The position numbers and the translations under genes were made by a program. 64,000 bases of DNA from Bacillota bacterium. Its GTDB lineage: Bacteria > Bacillota > Clostridia > Peptostreptococcales > Anaerovoracaceae. Every line of letters starts with the position of its first letter. Position 1 is the first letter of the stretch. Below are positions 17,558 to 25,316 of this stretch, one piece after another. Below the pieces are notes generated by a model. The model had not been told where the DNA came from. It searched no databases and saw nothing but the letters and a program-made list of their open reading frames with translations. The DNA lies in assembly GCA_029101005.1 (NCBI GenBank), contig JAQXQE010000010.1:62001-126000 (forward strand). The letters are read 5' to 3'.

Positions 17558-18562
17558 ATGGGAGAAACTGTTAAACTGGCCCACGGTGCGGGCGGCAAAC
17601 AGACATCAGAACTTATAGAGAAGGTTTTCAAGGCGCATTTCGCGAACCCTGAGTTCACTGCGGACGATGCGGCTGTGCTCGATGTGGGAAGCGGCAAGAT
17701 TGCGATGACTACAGATGGTTTCATCGTATCGCCTTTCGAGTTCCCTGGCGGCAATATCGGTAAGCTCAGCATCTGCGGTACGGTCAACGACCTCGCGTGC
17801 ATGGGAGCTAAGCCGCTGTACATGACATGCGGCTTCGTAATCGAGGAGGGTTTCCCGCTCGAGAAGCTCGAGATGATTGCTGAGGCTATGGAGAAGACTG
17901 CTGCAGAGGTTGGCGTTCGAATCGTTGCCGGCGACACTAAGGTTGCGGGCAAGGGCCAGGTGGACAACGTGTTCATCACAACTACTGGAATCGGCGCGCT
18001 GACTGAGGGCGTTAAGACTTCAGGTGCTTTCGCTAAGCCTGGGGACAAGATCATCGTAACAGGTGATGTTGGTCGCCACGGTTGCACCATCCTTCTCGAG
18101 AGAGAGGACCTCGGCATCGAGGCGGACATCAAGAGTGACTGCGCTCCTCTCTGGAACACGGTAAAATCAATGCTCGATGCGTCGTCAGATATCCATGTTA
18201 TCCGTGACGCTACTCGTGGCGGCGTGGGTACTGTTCTCTACGAGATTGCAGCTGAGAGCAATGTCGGCGTAAGACTCGAGTCAACAAGCATCCCAGTTGA
18301 TCCAGCTGTTGCTGGCGTATGTGGCATGCTCGGGCTTGACCCTCTCTATCTCGCCAACGAGGGAACAATGGTTGTAATCGCACCAGCTGCTGAGGCGGAT
18401 GCAATCCTCGAGGCACTTCACAATGACAAGTACGGTAAGAACGCTGCAGTTATCGGCGAGATCACAGATGTGATGCCAGGTAGCGTAGTAGTAAGAACTG
18501 AGATCGGCACAGAGACACTTCTGCCACAGCCAGGCGGAGAGCTGCTGCCAAGAATCTGCTAG
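17558..18562 (+). CDS. hypE: Carbamoyl dehydratase HypE
   Basis: 334 aa of the PurM/AIR-synthase superfamily. HypE dehydrates the thiocarboxamide on its last Cys to a thiocyanate, then gives CN to HypCD iron. The start region VKLAHGAGGKQTSELI and the ATP motif, and above all the C-terminal LLPRIC ending in Cys, show it is functional. The ATG at 17558 has GAGAGG shortly upstream; an in-frame ATG at 17513 lies inside hypD and is unlikely. Confidence 0.95.
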   Translation: MGETVKLAHGAGGKQTSELIEKVFKAHFANPEFTADDAAVLDVGSGKIAMTTDGFIVSPFEFPGGNIGKLSICGTVNDLACMGAKPLYMTCGFVIEEGFPLEKLEMIAEAMEKTAAEVGVRIVAGDTKVAGKGQVDNVFITTTGIGALTEGVKTSGAFAKPGDKIIVTGDVGRHGCTILLEREDLGIEADIKSDCAPLWNTVKSMLDASSDIHVIRDATRGGVGTVLYEIAAESNVGVRLESTSIPVDPAVAGVCGMLGLDPLYLANEGTMVVIAPAAEADAILEALHNDKYGKNAAVIGEITDVMPGSVVVRTEIGTETLLPQPGGELLPRIC

Positions 18563-18600
18563 CAGTAAATGCATAGATTCGAAGATAGGAGGACTAGGGA

Positions 18601-19803
18601 ATGAGTATGAACAACACGCCAAGTGGAGAGCGAATCCACATCGGACTCTACGGCAGGCGAAATGCCGGCAAGTCGAGTCTCGTCAATGCGCTCACTGGCC
18701 AGAGTCTGGCCATCGTATCTGATGTGCTCGGCACAACAACGGATCCAGTGCTCAAGGCTATGGAGCTGCTGCCTCTCGGACCGGTTGTGATGATCGATAC
18801 ACCGGGCCTCGACGACGAGGGCGAGCTCGGCGAGCTTCGAATCCGCAAGGCGTACCAGATGCTGAACAAGACGGACATCGCCCTTCTTGTAATCGACGGA
18901 ACGTTCGGCATGACTGCAGAGGATAGCGCAATTCTCGAGCGCATCCTCGCCAAGAAGATTCCATACATTGTAGTCGTTAATAAAAGTGAACTGCTCTCAT
19001 CCGCTCAGCGCTCGGCTATCGAGGCAGAGCTTGCAGGTCGCACATTTGCTTTCGTAAGTGCAACTGAGGGGAGCGGAATCCACGAACTCAAGGAGCTCAT
19101 CGGCAAGCAGCTTCCAAGCGAGGATGACAGAGTTCTCGTTCGTGATCTTCTCAAGCCATCTGACTTCGTAGTCCTCGTCGTTCCAATCGACAAGGCTGCA
19201 CCTAAAGGCAGATTGATTCTGCCACAGCAGATGACAATCAGAGACATCCTCGAAGCTGATGCAGTCAGCATCACAGTCAAGGAGAATGAGCTCGCGAATA
19301 CTCTGGCGAATATCGGTAAGAAGCCATACATGGTAATCACTGATAGCCAGGCCTTCGCACAGGTGTCGAAGGACACTCCAGAAGACATCTACCTGACTTC
19401 ATTCTCAATTCTGATGGCTCGCTACAAGGGCGACCTCGAGCTGGTAGTCGGAGGCGCACGCGAGCTCGATAAGCTCGCTGATGGTGACAGAATCCTCATC
19501 GCAGAGGGCTGCACACATCACAGACAGTGCGGAGATATCGGAACACAGAAGCTTCCTAACTGGATTCTCAAGCACTCAGGCAAGGACATCAAGTTCGACT
19601 TCGTAAGCGGCACAGAGTTCCCGGACGATCTCAGCCCATACAGACTGATCGTCCACTGCGGTGCCTGCATGCTCAATGAGCGCGAGATGAAATACCGTCA
19701 GAAATGCGCAGTAGATGCAGGCGTTCCAATCACAAACTACGGAACAGCCATCGCGTACATGAATGGCATATTCGAGCGCAGTCTGGAGATTTTCGCTATA
19801 TAA
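18601..19803 (+). CDS. hydF: [FeFe]-hydrogenase H-cluster maturation GTPase HydF
   Basis: 400 aa. N-terminal GTPase with P-loop GRRNAGKSS (18-26), switch Thr in GTTTDPV and DTPGLDD (66-72), followed by the C-terminal Fe-S domain with the HydF signature C-x-H (304-306) and HCxxC (352-356). HydF is the scaffold on which the 2Fe subcluster is built by HydE and HydG and from which it passes to HydA. No hydE, hydG or hydA is in the window. AGGAGG at 18586-18591 precedes the ATG by 9 bases. It closes the operon after hypE, 38 bases downstream. Confidence 0.95.
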   Translation: MSMNNTPSGERIHIGLYGRRNAGKSSLVNALTGQSLAIVSDVLGTTTDPVLKAMELLPLGPVVMIDTPGLDDEGELGELRIRKAYQMLNKTDIALLVIDGTFGMTAEDSAILERILAKKIPYIVVVNKSELLSSAQRSAIEAELAGRTFAFVSATEGSGIHELKELIGKQLPSEDDRVLVRDLLKPSDFVVLVVPIDKAAPKGRLILPQQMTIRDILEADAVSITVKENELANTLANIGKKPYMVITDSQAFAQVSKDTPEDIYLTSFSILMARYKGDLELVVGGARELDKLADGDRILIAEGCTHHRQCGDIGTQKLPNWILKHSGKDIKFDFVSGTEFPDDLSPYRLIVHCGACMLNEREMKYRQKCAVDAGVPITNYGTAIAYMNGIFERSLEIFAI

Positions 19804-19804
19804 G

Positions 19805-19832
19805 AAAAGGCGGTCACACACGACCGCCTTTT
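19805..19832 (+). terminator. Intrinsic terminator after hydF
   Basis: AAAAGGCGGTC (19805-19815) pairs with GACCGCCTTTT (19822-19832); 6-base loop. It ends the eleven-gene operon. Confidence 0.88.
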
Positions 19833-19866
19833 ACAATGCTCTTGGATGCTACTTATTTAGATAGGA

Positions 19867-20361
19867 TTATAATATTGCCTCAAGAAGCATATTGCATGCA
19901 CTATATACATCATTCCATGTTGCGTCGAAATTGCCGGTATACCATGGGTCGGCTACATCTCGGGATTGACCTGCGTATTCCATGAGAAGTTTAATCTTAT
20001 TCTCTGTATCAAGTTCTGGCAGTGTGATTGCGGGATCCTTGTAATAGTCATTCCAATGTCCGAGAATTGAGGCAAGGCCTCGAAGATTCTCTTCATCCAT
20101 TGCGATTATGTAATCCCAATCTGCATACTCTGCAGAGGTCATGCGGCGAGCGCGATGTCTGCCATATGGAACGCCGTGCTTCTCGAGTGTGCGTTTAGTT
20201 CCAGGATGGACATCGTTGCCAATCTCCTCGTTGGAAGTAGCAGCAGAATCGATTGCGAAATTATCCGAAAGACCTGCCTTATTAACCAGATCCTTCATCA
20301 CGAACTCTGCCATCGTGCTGCGACAGATATTTCCGTGACAGATGAATAGTATTCTTATCAC
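19867..20361 (-). CDS. Low-molecular-weight protein-tyrosine phosphatase
   Basis: 164 aa. The active-site loop C-x5-R is CHGNICRS at residues 8-15 directly after a hydrophobic strand, and the general acid lies in DPWYTG near residue 130. These enzymes dephosphorylate protein tyrosines or act on arginine phosphate. Translation starts at GTG (20361) with AAGGAG upstream. It converges with hydF across a terminator and is not part of that operon. Confidence 0.9.
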   Translation of the reverse strand: MIRILFICHGNICRSTMAEFVMKDLVNKAGLSDNFAIDSAATSNEEIGNDVHPGTKRTLEKHGVPYGRHRARRMTSAEYADWDYIIAMDEENLRGLASILGHWNDYYKDPAITLPELDTENKIKLLMEYAGQSRDVADPWYTGNFDATWNDVYSACNMLLEAIL

Positions 20362-20388
20362 TATGCGTTTCTCCTTAAGCCTTTAAAA

Positions 20389-20496
20389 TTATGAACGAGG
20401 CTTATCATCGGCTTCTTTCTCTAGACTCTCATCTAGATCGTCCTTTACCTCTTTGCCGGTGATATTCTCCCACGTATCATAGTCCTTTCTTTTGAA
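20389..20496 (-). other. In-frame 35-codon extension after the stop of the small EamA gene
   Basis: Past the TAA at 20497-20499 the same frame stays open for 35 codons and stops at 20389. It encodes a charged tail starting FKRKDYDTWENITGKEV and ending EKEADDKPRS, which looks like a cytoplasmic tail following the last membrane helix. Either a nonsense mutation has shortened the protein or the stop is sometimes read through. Confidence 0.4.
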
Positions 20497-20925
20497 TTAT
20501 TTGAGATTGATGAACACAAGACCAATAAGGCATACGACTACACCAACTACCTTATTCCAAGTGATTGCCTCGTGGTACAGACAGAATCCAACGAGGATAA
20601 GTATTGACGCAACAATAGCACTCTGCATGATGAATCCTGTATTAACTGGCCAGCCAGCCTTATATGCGAAAATCCAGCCAACCTCAAGTCCCGATACTGC
20701 AAGGCCCAGCATAATAGGCGCACAGTTGAGTTTGCTGTATTCCTTAATCAGACTACCGCCATCTCCAAGCAGGAAGAACATGATTGCACATGCGATAGTG
20801 CCGATAAGGTAAGTAATAGTCAATGATGCAAAAGGGTTAATATTGCCAGGAACACCCTTTGTGCAGATGTGATAGCAGACGTTCGAGAGCACAATCAGTG
20901 CCATCGGCCATATATATACAAACAT
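20497..20925 (-). CDS. Small EamA/SMR-like membrane protein
   Basis: 142 aa with four hydrophobic helices, about the length of a half-size EamA (DMT) unit such as those that pair as dimers. The pattern GLAVSGLEVGWIFAYKAGW followed by a helix and AITWNKVVGVVVCLIGLVFINL fits the C-terminal half of a DMT exporter. Substrate unknown. The frame continues in an open 35-codon stretch after the stop codon, see the separate entry. GGAGG precedes the ATG (20937-20941 region on the plus strand reads cctcc). Confidence 0.7.
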   Translation of the reverse strand: MFVYIWPMALIVLSNVCYHICTKGVPGNINPFASLTITYLIGTIACAIMFFLLGDGGSLIKEYSKLNCAPIMLGLAVSGLEVGWIFAYKAGWPVNTGFIMQSAIVASILILVGFCLYHEAITWNKVVGVVVCLIGLVFINLK

Positions 20926-21041
20926 GAATTAAACCTCCATAATGAACTTGTCCGTACAGATTATAACACTAATTCGAACAAGTGTTAGACAAAAAATGCC
21001 GGCGCTCGCGATTCTACGATGCGTCGACAACTTTGTATGGT

Positions 21042-21243
21042 CTATAGGTAATATTTCGTGAATATTGTAAAAATTCCGAGTATCAGCAGCACGATTCCAA
21101 TCACTCGGTTAAGCTTCAGTATGTCGCAACGGTTTGCGAAGCGCGCACTTGATACCGCAACAATCAGGCAGATAATCACGATGAAGGACATAGGCGCGAG
21201 GAAGAGCTCCGCCCCAAGTGCAACCGTAACCGCGTCGTAATCC
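21042..21243 (-). pseudogene. Remnant of LysE-type transporter, C-terminal end
   Basis: About 66 codons encode two hydrophobic segments ending RFANRCDILKLNRVIG followed by IVLLILGIFTIF, the pattern of the last helices of LysE/RhtB exporters. There is no start or upstream half; the open frame runs into the GNAT gene. Likely a truncated leftover. Confidence 0.4.
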
Positions 21244-21249
21244 AGGATA

Positions 21250-21789
21250 TTACAGCGCCAGCCACTCCTCTTTAGTGAGTCTGGTAAAATGTTCTGTTCG
21301 AACATCGCCCATAAGCTCGCAAGGGACATCTTCTTCCGTGTGGTGGAAGGTGAAGCCGCACTTCTCCTGTACTCTCTTCGACTTGATATTGCCATCGTAG
21401 TATCCACACCATAATGCAGTGCAACCTAGCTCATTGAATGCGTATTCCTGAATCTTTCTTACTGCCTCTGGAATAAGACCGCGTCCCCAGAATGGCACGC
21501 CAATCCAGAATCCAAGTTCAAGCTCGCTGTCGCTAATATCTGTGTGTGACTGAGCTGGCGGAATCAGGCCAATGCTTCCAATAGCAATATTGTCTTCCTT
21601 AAGGCATACCGCATAAGTACCCTCGGCAGACAGAACTGCTTTGATAACCTCTCGGCTGTTCTCGACACTTGTGTGTGGCGGCCAGCCGGCAATAGGACCT
21701 ACTAGCGGGTCCTTCGCATATTCATATAAACTCTCAGCATCGGCCGCTGTCCAAGGGCGGATGATAAGTCTCTCTGTTTCAAAACTCAT
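21250..21789 (-). CDS. GNAT acetyltransferase, RimJ/RimL type
   Basis: 179 aa. Start MSFETERLIIRPWTAADAESLYEYAKDP, a central ELGFWIGVPFWGRGLIPEAV acetyl-CoA-binding signature, and NIKSKRVQEKCGF near the end are typical of RimJ/RimL-like N-acetyltransferases acting on protein N-termini or small amines. AGGAGA lies 7 bases before ATG 21789; the upstream in-frame start would add MIHRRYA without a ribosome site. Target unknown. Confidence 0.88.
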   Translation of the reverse strand: MSFETERLIIRPWTAADAESLYEYAKDPLVGPIAGWPPHTSVENSREVIKAVLSAEGTYAVCLKEDNIAIGSIGLIPPAQSHTDISDSELELGFWIGVPFWGRGLIPEAVRKIQEYAFNELGCTALWCGYYDGNIKSKRVQEKCGFTFHHTEEDVPCELMGDVRTEHFTRLTKEEWLAL

Positions 21790-21964
21790 AGCATATCTCC
21801 TGTGTATCAAATTTTTCTAGTAATACTACCACCATACACTCAAAAAGCAAGAAAAAATGCAAAAGACAGTTTGTGAAGATTTCGCCATAAATGACACATA
21901 CAGATGAATTATTGTATGTTGAAACACGCAACTGTACTGTAAGAAATAAAAGTTTTTGCCTATT

Positions 21965-21991
21965 TTGACAAGTACATTTTTTGGTTATAAT
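21965..21991 (+). promoter_or_regulatory. Promoter of the ECF S component gene
   Basis: TTGACA at 21965-21970 and TATAAT at 21986-21991, spacing 15 (short). The leader then has TTTCCCA and TGGGAGA arms (22010-22037) that may form a small hairpin near the ribosome site. Confidence 0.6.
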
Positions 21992-22046
21992 CTAGGAAGA
22001 AATTGGCCAGTTTCCCAAATACAGATTATGGGAGATTATTTCACAA

Positions 22047-22580
22047 ATGAATACTAATAGAACTAAGGATCTTGTTATTAACGCGCTCTTCATAGCGCTC
22101 ACTCTGATTGCGACAATGTTCATCAACATCAGACTGCCTATCATGGGCAATGGTGGATTGATTCATCTGGGCAATGTGCCTCTCTTCCTCGCGGCGTTCA
22201 TCTTCGGCAAGAGAACCGGTGCGATCGCAGGAGGCGTAGGCATGGCGCTCTTTGACCTGATGTCCGGATGGACAGCATGGGCACCTTTTACCCTCGTAAT
22301 CGTAGGAACAATGGGCTATGTATCTGGTCTCGTTGTTGAGAAGCTCAAGTGCAAGAATGAGCTCAGATATGTAATTGCAATCGTGCTCGCGTGCATCATC
22401 AAGATTGTGGGTTACTACTTTGCTGAGGTTATTCTGTACCAGAACTGGATTGCTCCGCTCGGTTCAATTCCTGGCAATATCATTCAGGTTTGCGTTGCTG
22501 GAGTGGTTGTTCTTCCTTTCGCTAGCAGACTCGGCAAGGCAGCACTCTCAATGGGTCTCACAAAGCAGAAGGCGTGCTAA
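22047..22580 (+). CDS. ECF transporter S component
   Basis: 177 aa, about six membrane helices, with the S-component opening TKDLVINALFIALTLIATMF, where the first helix carries the small-residue face that docks on the EcfT coupling protein. S components bind one vitamin each and use a shared EcfAAT module, not seen here. The gene 24 bases downstream is a PLP-dependent aminotransferase of the class that includes pyridoxamine-pyruvate aminotransferase, so a vitamin B6 compound is one possible substrate; this is inference from context. Confidence 0.82.
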   Translation: MNTNRTKDLVINALFIALTLIATMFINIRLPIMGNGGLIHLGNVPLFLAAFIFGKRTGAIAGGVGMALFDLMSGWTAWAPFTLVIVGTMGYVSGLVVEKLKCKNELRYVIAIVLACIIKIVGYYFAEVILYQNWIAPLGSIPGNIIQVCVAGVVVLPFASRLGKAALSMGLTKQKAC

Positions 22581-22604
22581 TCAACTGGATTCCAGGAGGA
22601 TACT

Positions 22605-23735
22605 ATGTACAAGATTATGACTGCGGGTCCATCTCAGGTTAGGGAGAATGTAAGATTAGCTCGTGCGATGGAGACAACTAATCCGGATATCGATGTGGAG
22701 TTTGTTGAATACTATAAGAGCCTCTGCGACAAGCTTGAGGATCTGGTTAATTCTTCGGGCAGAGCATATATTATGGGCGGAGAGGGTATTCTCGGTCTTG
22801 AGGCTGCCTGCGCGTCACTCACAGAAGAGGGAGACAGAGTACTTGTAATAGATAACGGCGTATTTGGCCGCGGTTTTGCAGACTTCGTGTCCATGTATGG
22901 AGGCGAGCCTGTATTATATACAACTGATTACAGAAAGGCTGTTGATGCAGATGAGCTCAGAGCGTACCTCGAGAAGGACAGCGACTTCAAGTATGCGACA
23001 CTCGTTCACTGTGATACACCTAGCGGCATGCTCAATCCGATTGAGAAGCTCTGCCCTGTTCTCGCAGAGTTCGGAATTCTCACAGTTGTAGATTCTGTAG
23101 CTGCTATGTTCGGTGAACCTGTTGATGTGGACGGCAGCCAGATTGACATTCTCTGTGGCGGATCACAGAAGGCACTGAGTGCGCCTCCAGGTCTCACAAT
23201 GGTATGGGTGAGCGACAAGGCTATGGATGCAATGCTCGCAAGAGAAACTCCAATCAGATCATTCTATGCGAACCTCCTGACATTCAAGTCATACTATGAG
23301 GACAAGTGGTTCCCATACACAATGCCTATCAGCGATATCAATGGTCTCGGAGTTGCAATCGACAACGTTCTTGCAGATCAGGACATCCTCGGTCGCCACG
23401 CTAGAGTTGCTGAGGCGGCAAGAGCGGCTGTAACTAAGGCTGGTCTTTCGATGTATGTGGACGGATGCTATGCAAATACAGTAACTGCATTTGAGGTTCC
23501 AGAGGGAACAAGCGATGCGGCGATTCTCAAGATCGTCAAGGAGAAGCACGGAATTATGGTTTCGTCTTCCTTCGATGTCTTCGCAGGCAAGCTGATTCGA
23601 ATCGGCCACATGGGCGAGAGTGCTAACGCGCAGGACGTAAGACAGACACTTGCGGCACTCGACGATGCATTCGAGATGGAGGGTGTGAAACTTGCGTGCA
23701 GTATGGCAAAAGCCTTCGACGAGGCATACAAGTAA
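22605..23735 (+). CDS. Class V PLP-dependent aminotransferase
   Basis: 376 aa, fold type I. The Schiff-base lysine is Lys189 in CGGSQKALSAPPG, preceded by D163 (TVVDSVAAMFG) that holds the pyridine nitrogen and by VHCDTPSG (134-141) replacing the usual H-x-E-T-S-T-G. The family covers alanine-glyoxylate, serine-pyruvate, phosphonate and pyridoxamine-pyruvate aminotransferases. AGGAGG and an ATG at 22605 are clear. It forms a two-gene unit with the ECF S component and ends at a terminator. Confidence 0.88.
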   Translation: MYKIMTAGPSQVRENVRLARAMETTNPDIDVEFVEYYKSLCDKLEDLVNSSGRAYIMGGEGILGLEAACASLTEEGDRVLVIDNGVFGRGFADFVSMYGGEPVLYTTDYRKAVDADELRAYLEKDSDFKYATLVHCDTPSGMLNPIEKLCPVLAEFGILTVVDSVAAMFGEPVDVDGSQIDILCGGSQKALSAPPGLTMVWVSDKAMDAMLARETPIRSFYANLLTFKSYYEDKWFPYTMPISDINGLGVAIDNVLADQDILGRHARVAEAARAAVTKAGLSMYVDGCYANTVTAFEVPEGTSDAAILKIVKEKHGIMVSSSFDVFAGKLIRIGHMGESANAQDVRQTLAALDDAFEMEGVKLACSMAKAFDEAYK

Positions 23736-23747
23736 GATATGAAGCAT

Positions 23748-23778
23748 AAAAGCCGGTTGCGTAAAGCAACCGGCTTTT
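23748..23778 (+). terminator. Intrinsic terminator
   Basis: AAAAGCCGGTTGC (23748-23760) pairs with GCAACCGGCTTTT (23766-23778); works on both strands between converging genes. Confidence 0.9.
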
Positions 23779-23794
23779 GTAATGCGTAATTATC

Positions 23795-25006
23795 CTATTG
23801 CTCTTCGAGCCATCTCATCGCGGTGTAAGCGTAGACTGCGCTTCCAATATCGAGCGCATCGTTGTCGAACTTGACCATAGGATGGTGTCCTGGATATATA
23901 TATCCTTTATCTGGGTGACCAGCGGCTAATGCCAGCATAATCGATGGAACCTGCTGACTGATGTATGCGAAGTCCTCAGAACCAGCCGACTTGGATCCAC
24001 CACCTGCGCCGAGCTGGGCAACTGAGAGTGCCTTGCCAGGTCCGAGCAGTTCTTGCACGTAGCGGTGAGCCGCTGCTGAGAGCTCTGGATCGTTGACGAG
24101 AGTAGGGCATCCGCTTCCCCAGTTTACTTCCGCTTCAGCTCTGAATGTCTTGGCTGTTCCGTCTGCAATCTCCTCAATTCTTCTCTTGATGAAGGCTCTT
24201 GTCTCCTCATCATATGTTCTCAGGCTTCCGCCCATCACAACCTCATCTGGAATCGCATTCGCTGCTGTTCCTGCGTGCATTGTGCCGATTGTGAGAACTG
24301 CGTTATCTCCAAGTGCGAGTTCTCTTGCGTGTATCTCCTGTAGGTTGATTAGCAGGTGAGCCGCCGCATTAAGCGGGTCGATTCCGAGGTTCGGGCTTGA
24401 ACCGTGGCAGCCCTTGCCCTGAACCTTGATCTCGAAGTAGTCAGCTGCAGGTGCACTCACTCCAGGTGCTGATACGATTACTGTGCCAGGCTCCAATGGC
24501 ATACCGGCCATAACGTGGATCATGAGAGCGGCATCTACTGACGGGTTCTCAAGCAGTCCATTCTCGATCATATCTTCAGAACCCTCGAAAATCTCTTCGG
24601 CTGGCTGGAACATAAGCTTGATTGTGCCGTTGATCTCATCTTCGTGTTCCTTGAGTATACGCGCTGCGCCGAGCAGCATTGCTGTGTGCATATCGTGGCC
24701 GCAGGCGTGCATATTGCCATTAGTCGATGCGAAGTCGACATCTGCCTGCTCTGTAATTGGAAGAGCATCCATATCCGCTCGGAGCATAAATGTCTTGCCA
24801 GGCTTCTTGCCGCCGGCAATTGCTACGAGTCCTGCGCGTCCGCAGAGCTGTGGCTCGTAGCCCATAGCCTCGAGTGCCGCCTTGACATATGCGAGGGTGT
24901 GGTCCAGTTCGAAGCGTGTCTCCGCATGCGAGTGAATGTGCTGTCTTGCTTTAATTATATCCGCTTTGATTGAAGCGGCTTCTTCCATAATTATTCTGGG
25001 ATTCAT
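23795..25006 (-). CDS. M20-family amidohydrolase (N-acyl-amino-acid hydrolase type)
   Basis: 403 aa zinc/manganese peptidase-like hydrolase. Metal ligands are in MHACGHDMHTAMLLGAA, RADMDALPITEQ and QPAEE; a dimerisation domain follows (GKGCHGSSPNLGIDPLNAAAHLL), and the last His is in GHHPMV. Members remove acyl groups from amino acids or peptides (IAA-amino acid hydrolase, hippurate hydrolase, N-acetyldiaminopimelate deacetylase). GGAG precedes the ATG. Substrate not decided. Confidence 0.9.
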   Translation of the reverse strand: MNPRIIMEEAASIKADIIKARQHIHSHAETRFELDHTLAYVKAALEAMGYEPQLCGRAGLVAIAGGKKPGKTFMLRADMDALPITEQADVDFASTNGNMHACGHDMHTAMLLGAARILKEHEDEINGTIKLMFQPAEEIFEGSEDMIENGLLENPSVDAALMIHVMAGMPLEPGTVIVSAPGVSAPAADYFEIKVQGKGCHGSSPNLGIDPLNAAAHLLINLQEIHARELALGDNAVLTIGTMHAGTAANAIPDEVVMGGSLRTYDEETRAFIKRRIEEIADGTAKTFRAEAEVNWGSGCPTLVNDPELSAAAHRYVQELLGPGKALSVAQLGAGGGSKSAGSEDFAYISQQVPSIMLALAAGHPDKGYIYPGHHPMVKFDNDALDIGSAVYAYTAMRWLEEQ

Positions 25007-25127
25007 CTCTATCTCCTTTCTCCTATCTCTATCTGGTGAGCAATAGTATAACGCAGGGGATAGGTGCGCATGTGAAGATTTGGGATAGATTGTGTAGCGC
25101 TTTGAAGGGGATGCCGCGCATATAGAT

Positions 25128-25157
25128 AAAAAGCCCGCACCCTGAAGGGTGCGGGCT
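25128..25157 (-). terminator. Intrinsic terminator after the dehydrogenase remnant
   Basis: AGCCCGCACCC (25132-25142) pairs with GGGTGCGGGCT (25147-25157); on the minus strand a run of T follows. Confidence 0.85.
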
Positions 25158-25174
25158 GGTTTTAACGTGTGAGG

Positions 25175-25246
25175 CTAGCTGCGAGCCATACCGTCTACGC
25201 TCAGGATAACGCCTGTGATAATAGCAACTTTATTCTCTAATCTCAT
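25175..25246 (-). pseudogene. 23-codon deletion remnant of a short-chain dehydrogenase (SDR)
   Basis: The mini-ORF starts MRLENKVAIITG, the classical first strand and NAD(P) loop of FabG-like SDRs, and runs directly into VILSVDGMARS, which matches their C-terminal ITG-x-V-L-S-V-D-G-G-M-A-R. The roughly 220 residues between are gone, apparently joined at the ITG repeat present in both ends. AGGAGG precedes the ATG and an intrinsic terminator follows, so it may still be transcribed and translated. One Gly of the terminal GGM is also lost. It could now act only as a short peptide, if at all. Confidence 0.65.
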
Positions 25247-25316
25247 AGTAATACCTCCTGGGTTGTGATTCTTATTGTAATGAGGAGTGCTAGCCCGCCT
25301 TCCTCGCAATGTTTGC

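Noticed and set aside
13928..18562. Ordinary [NiFe]-hydrogenase maturation cluster
   Set aside because: No hypA, hypB, endopeptidase or hydrogenase subunit is present, and the Hyp genes are translationally coupled to the nitrogenase-like genes.
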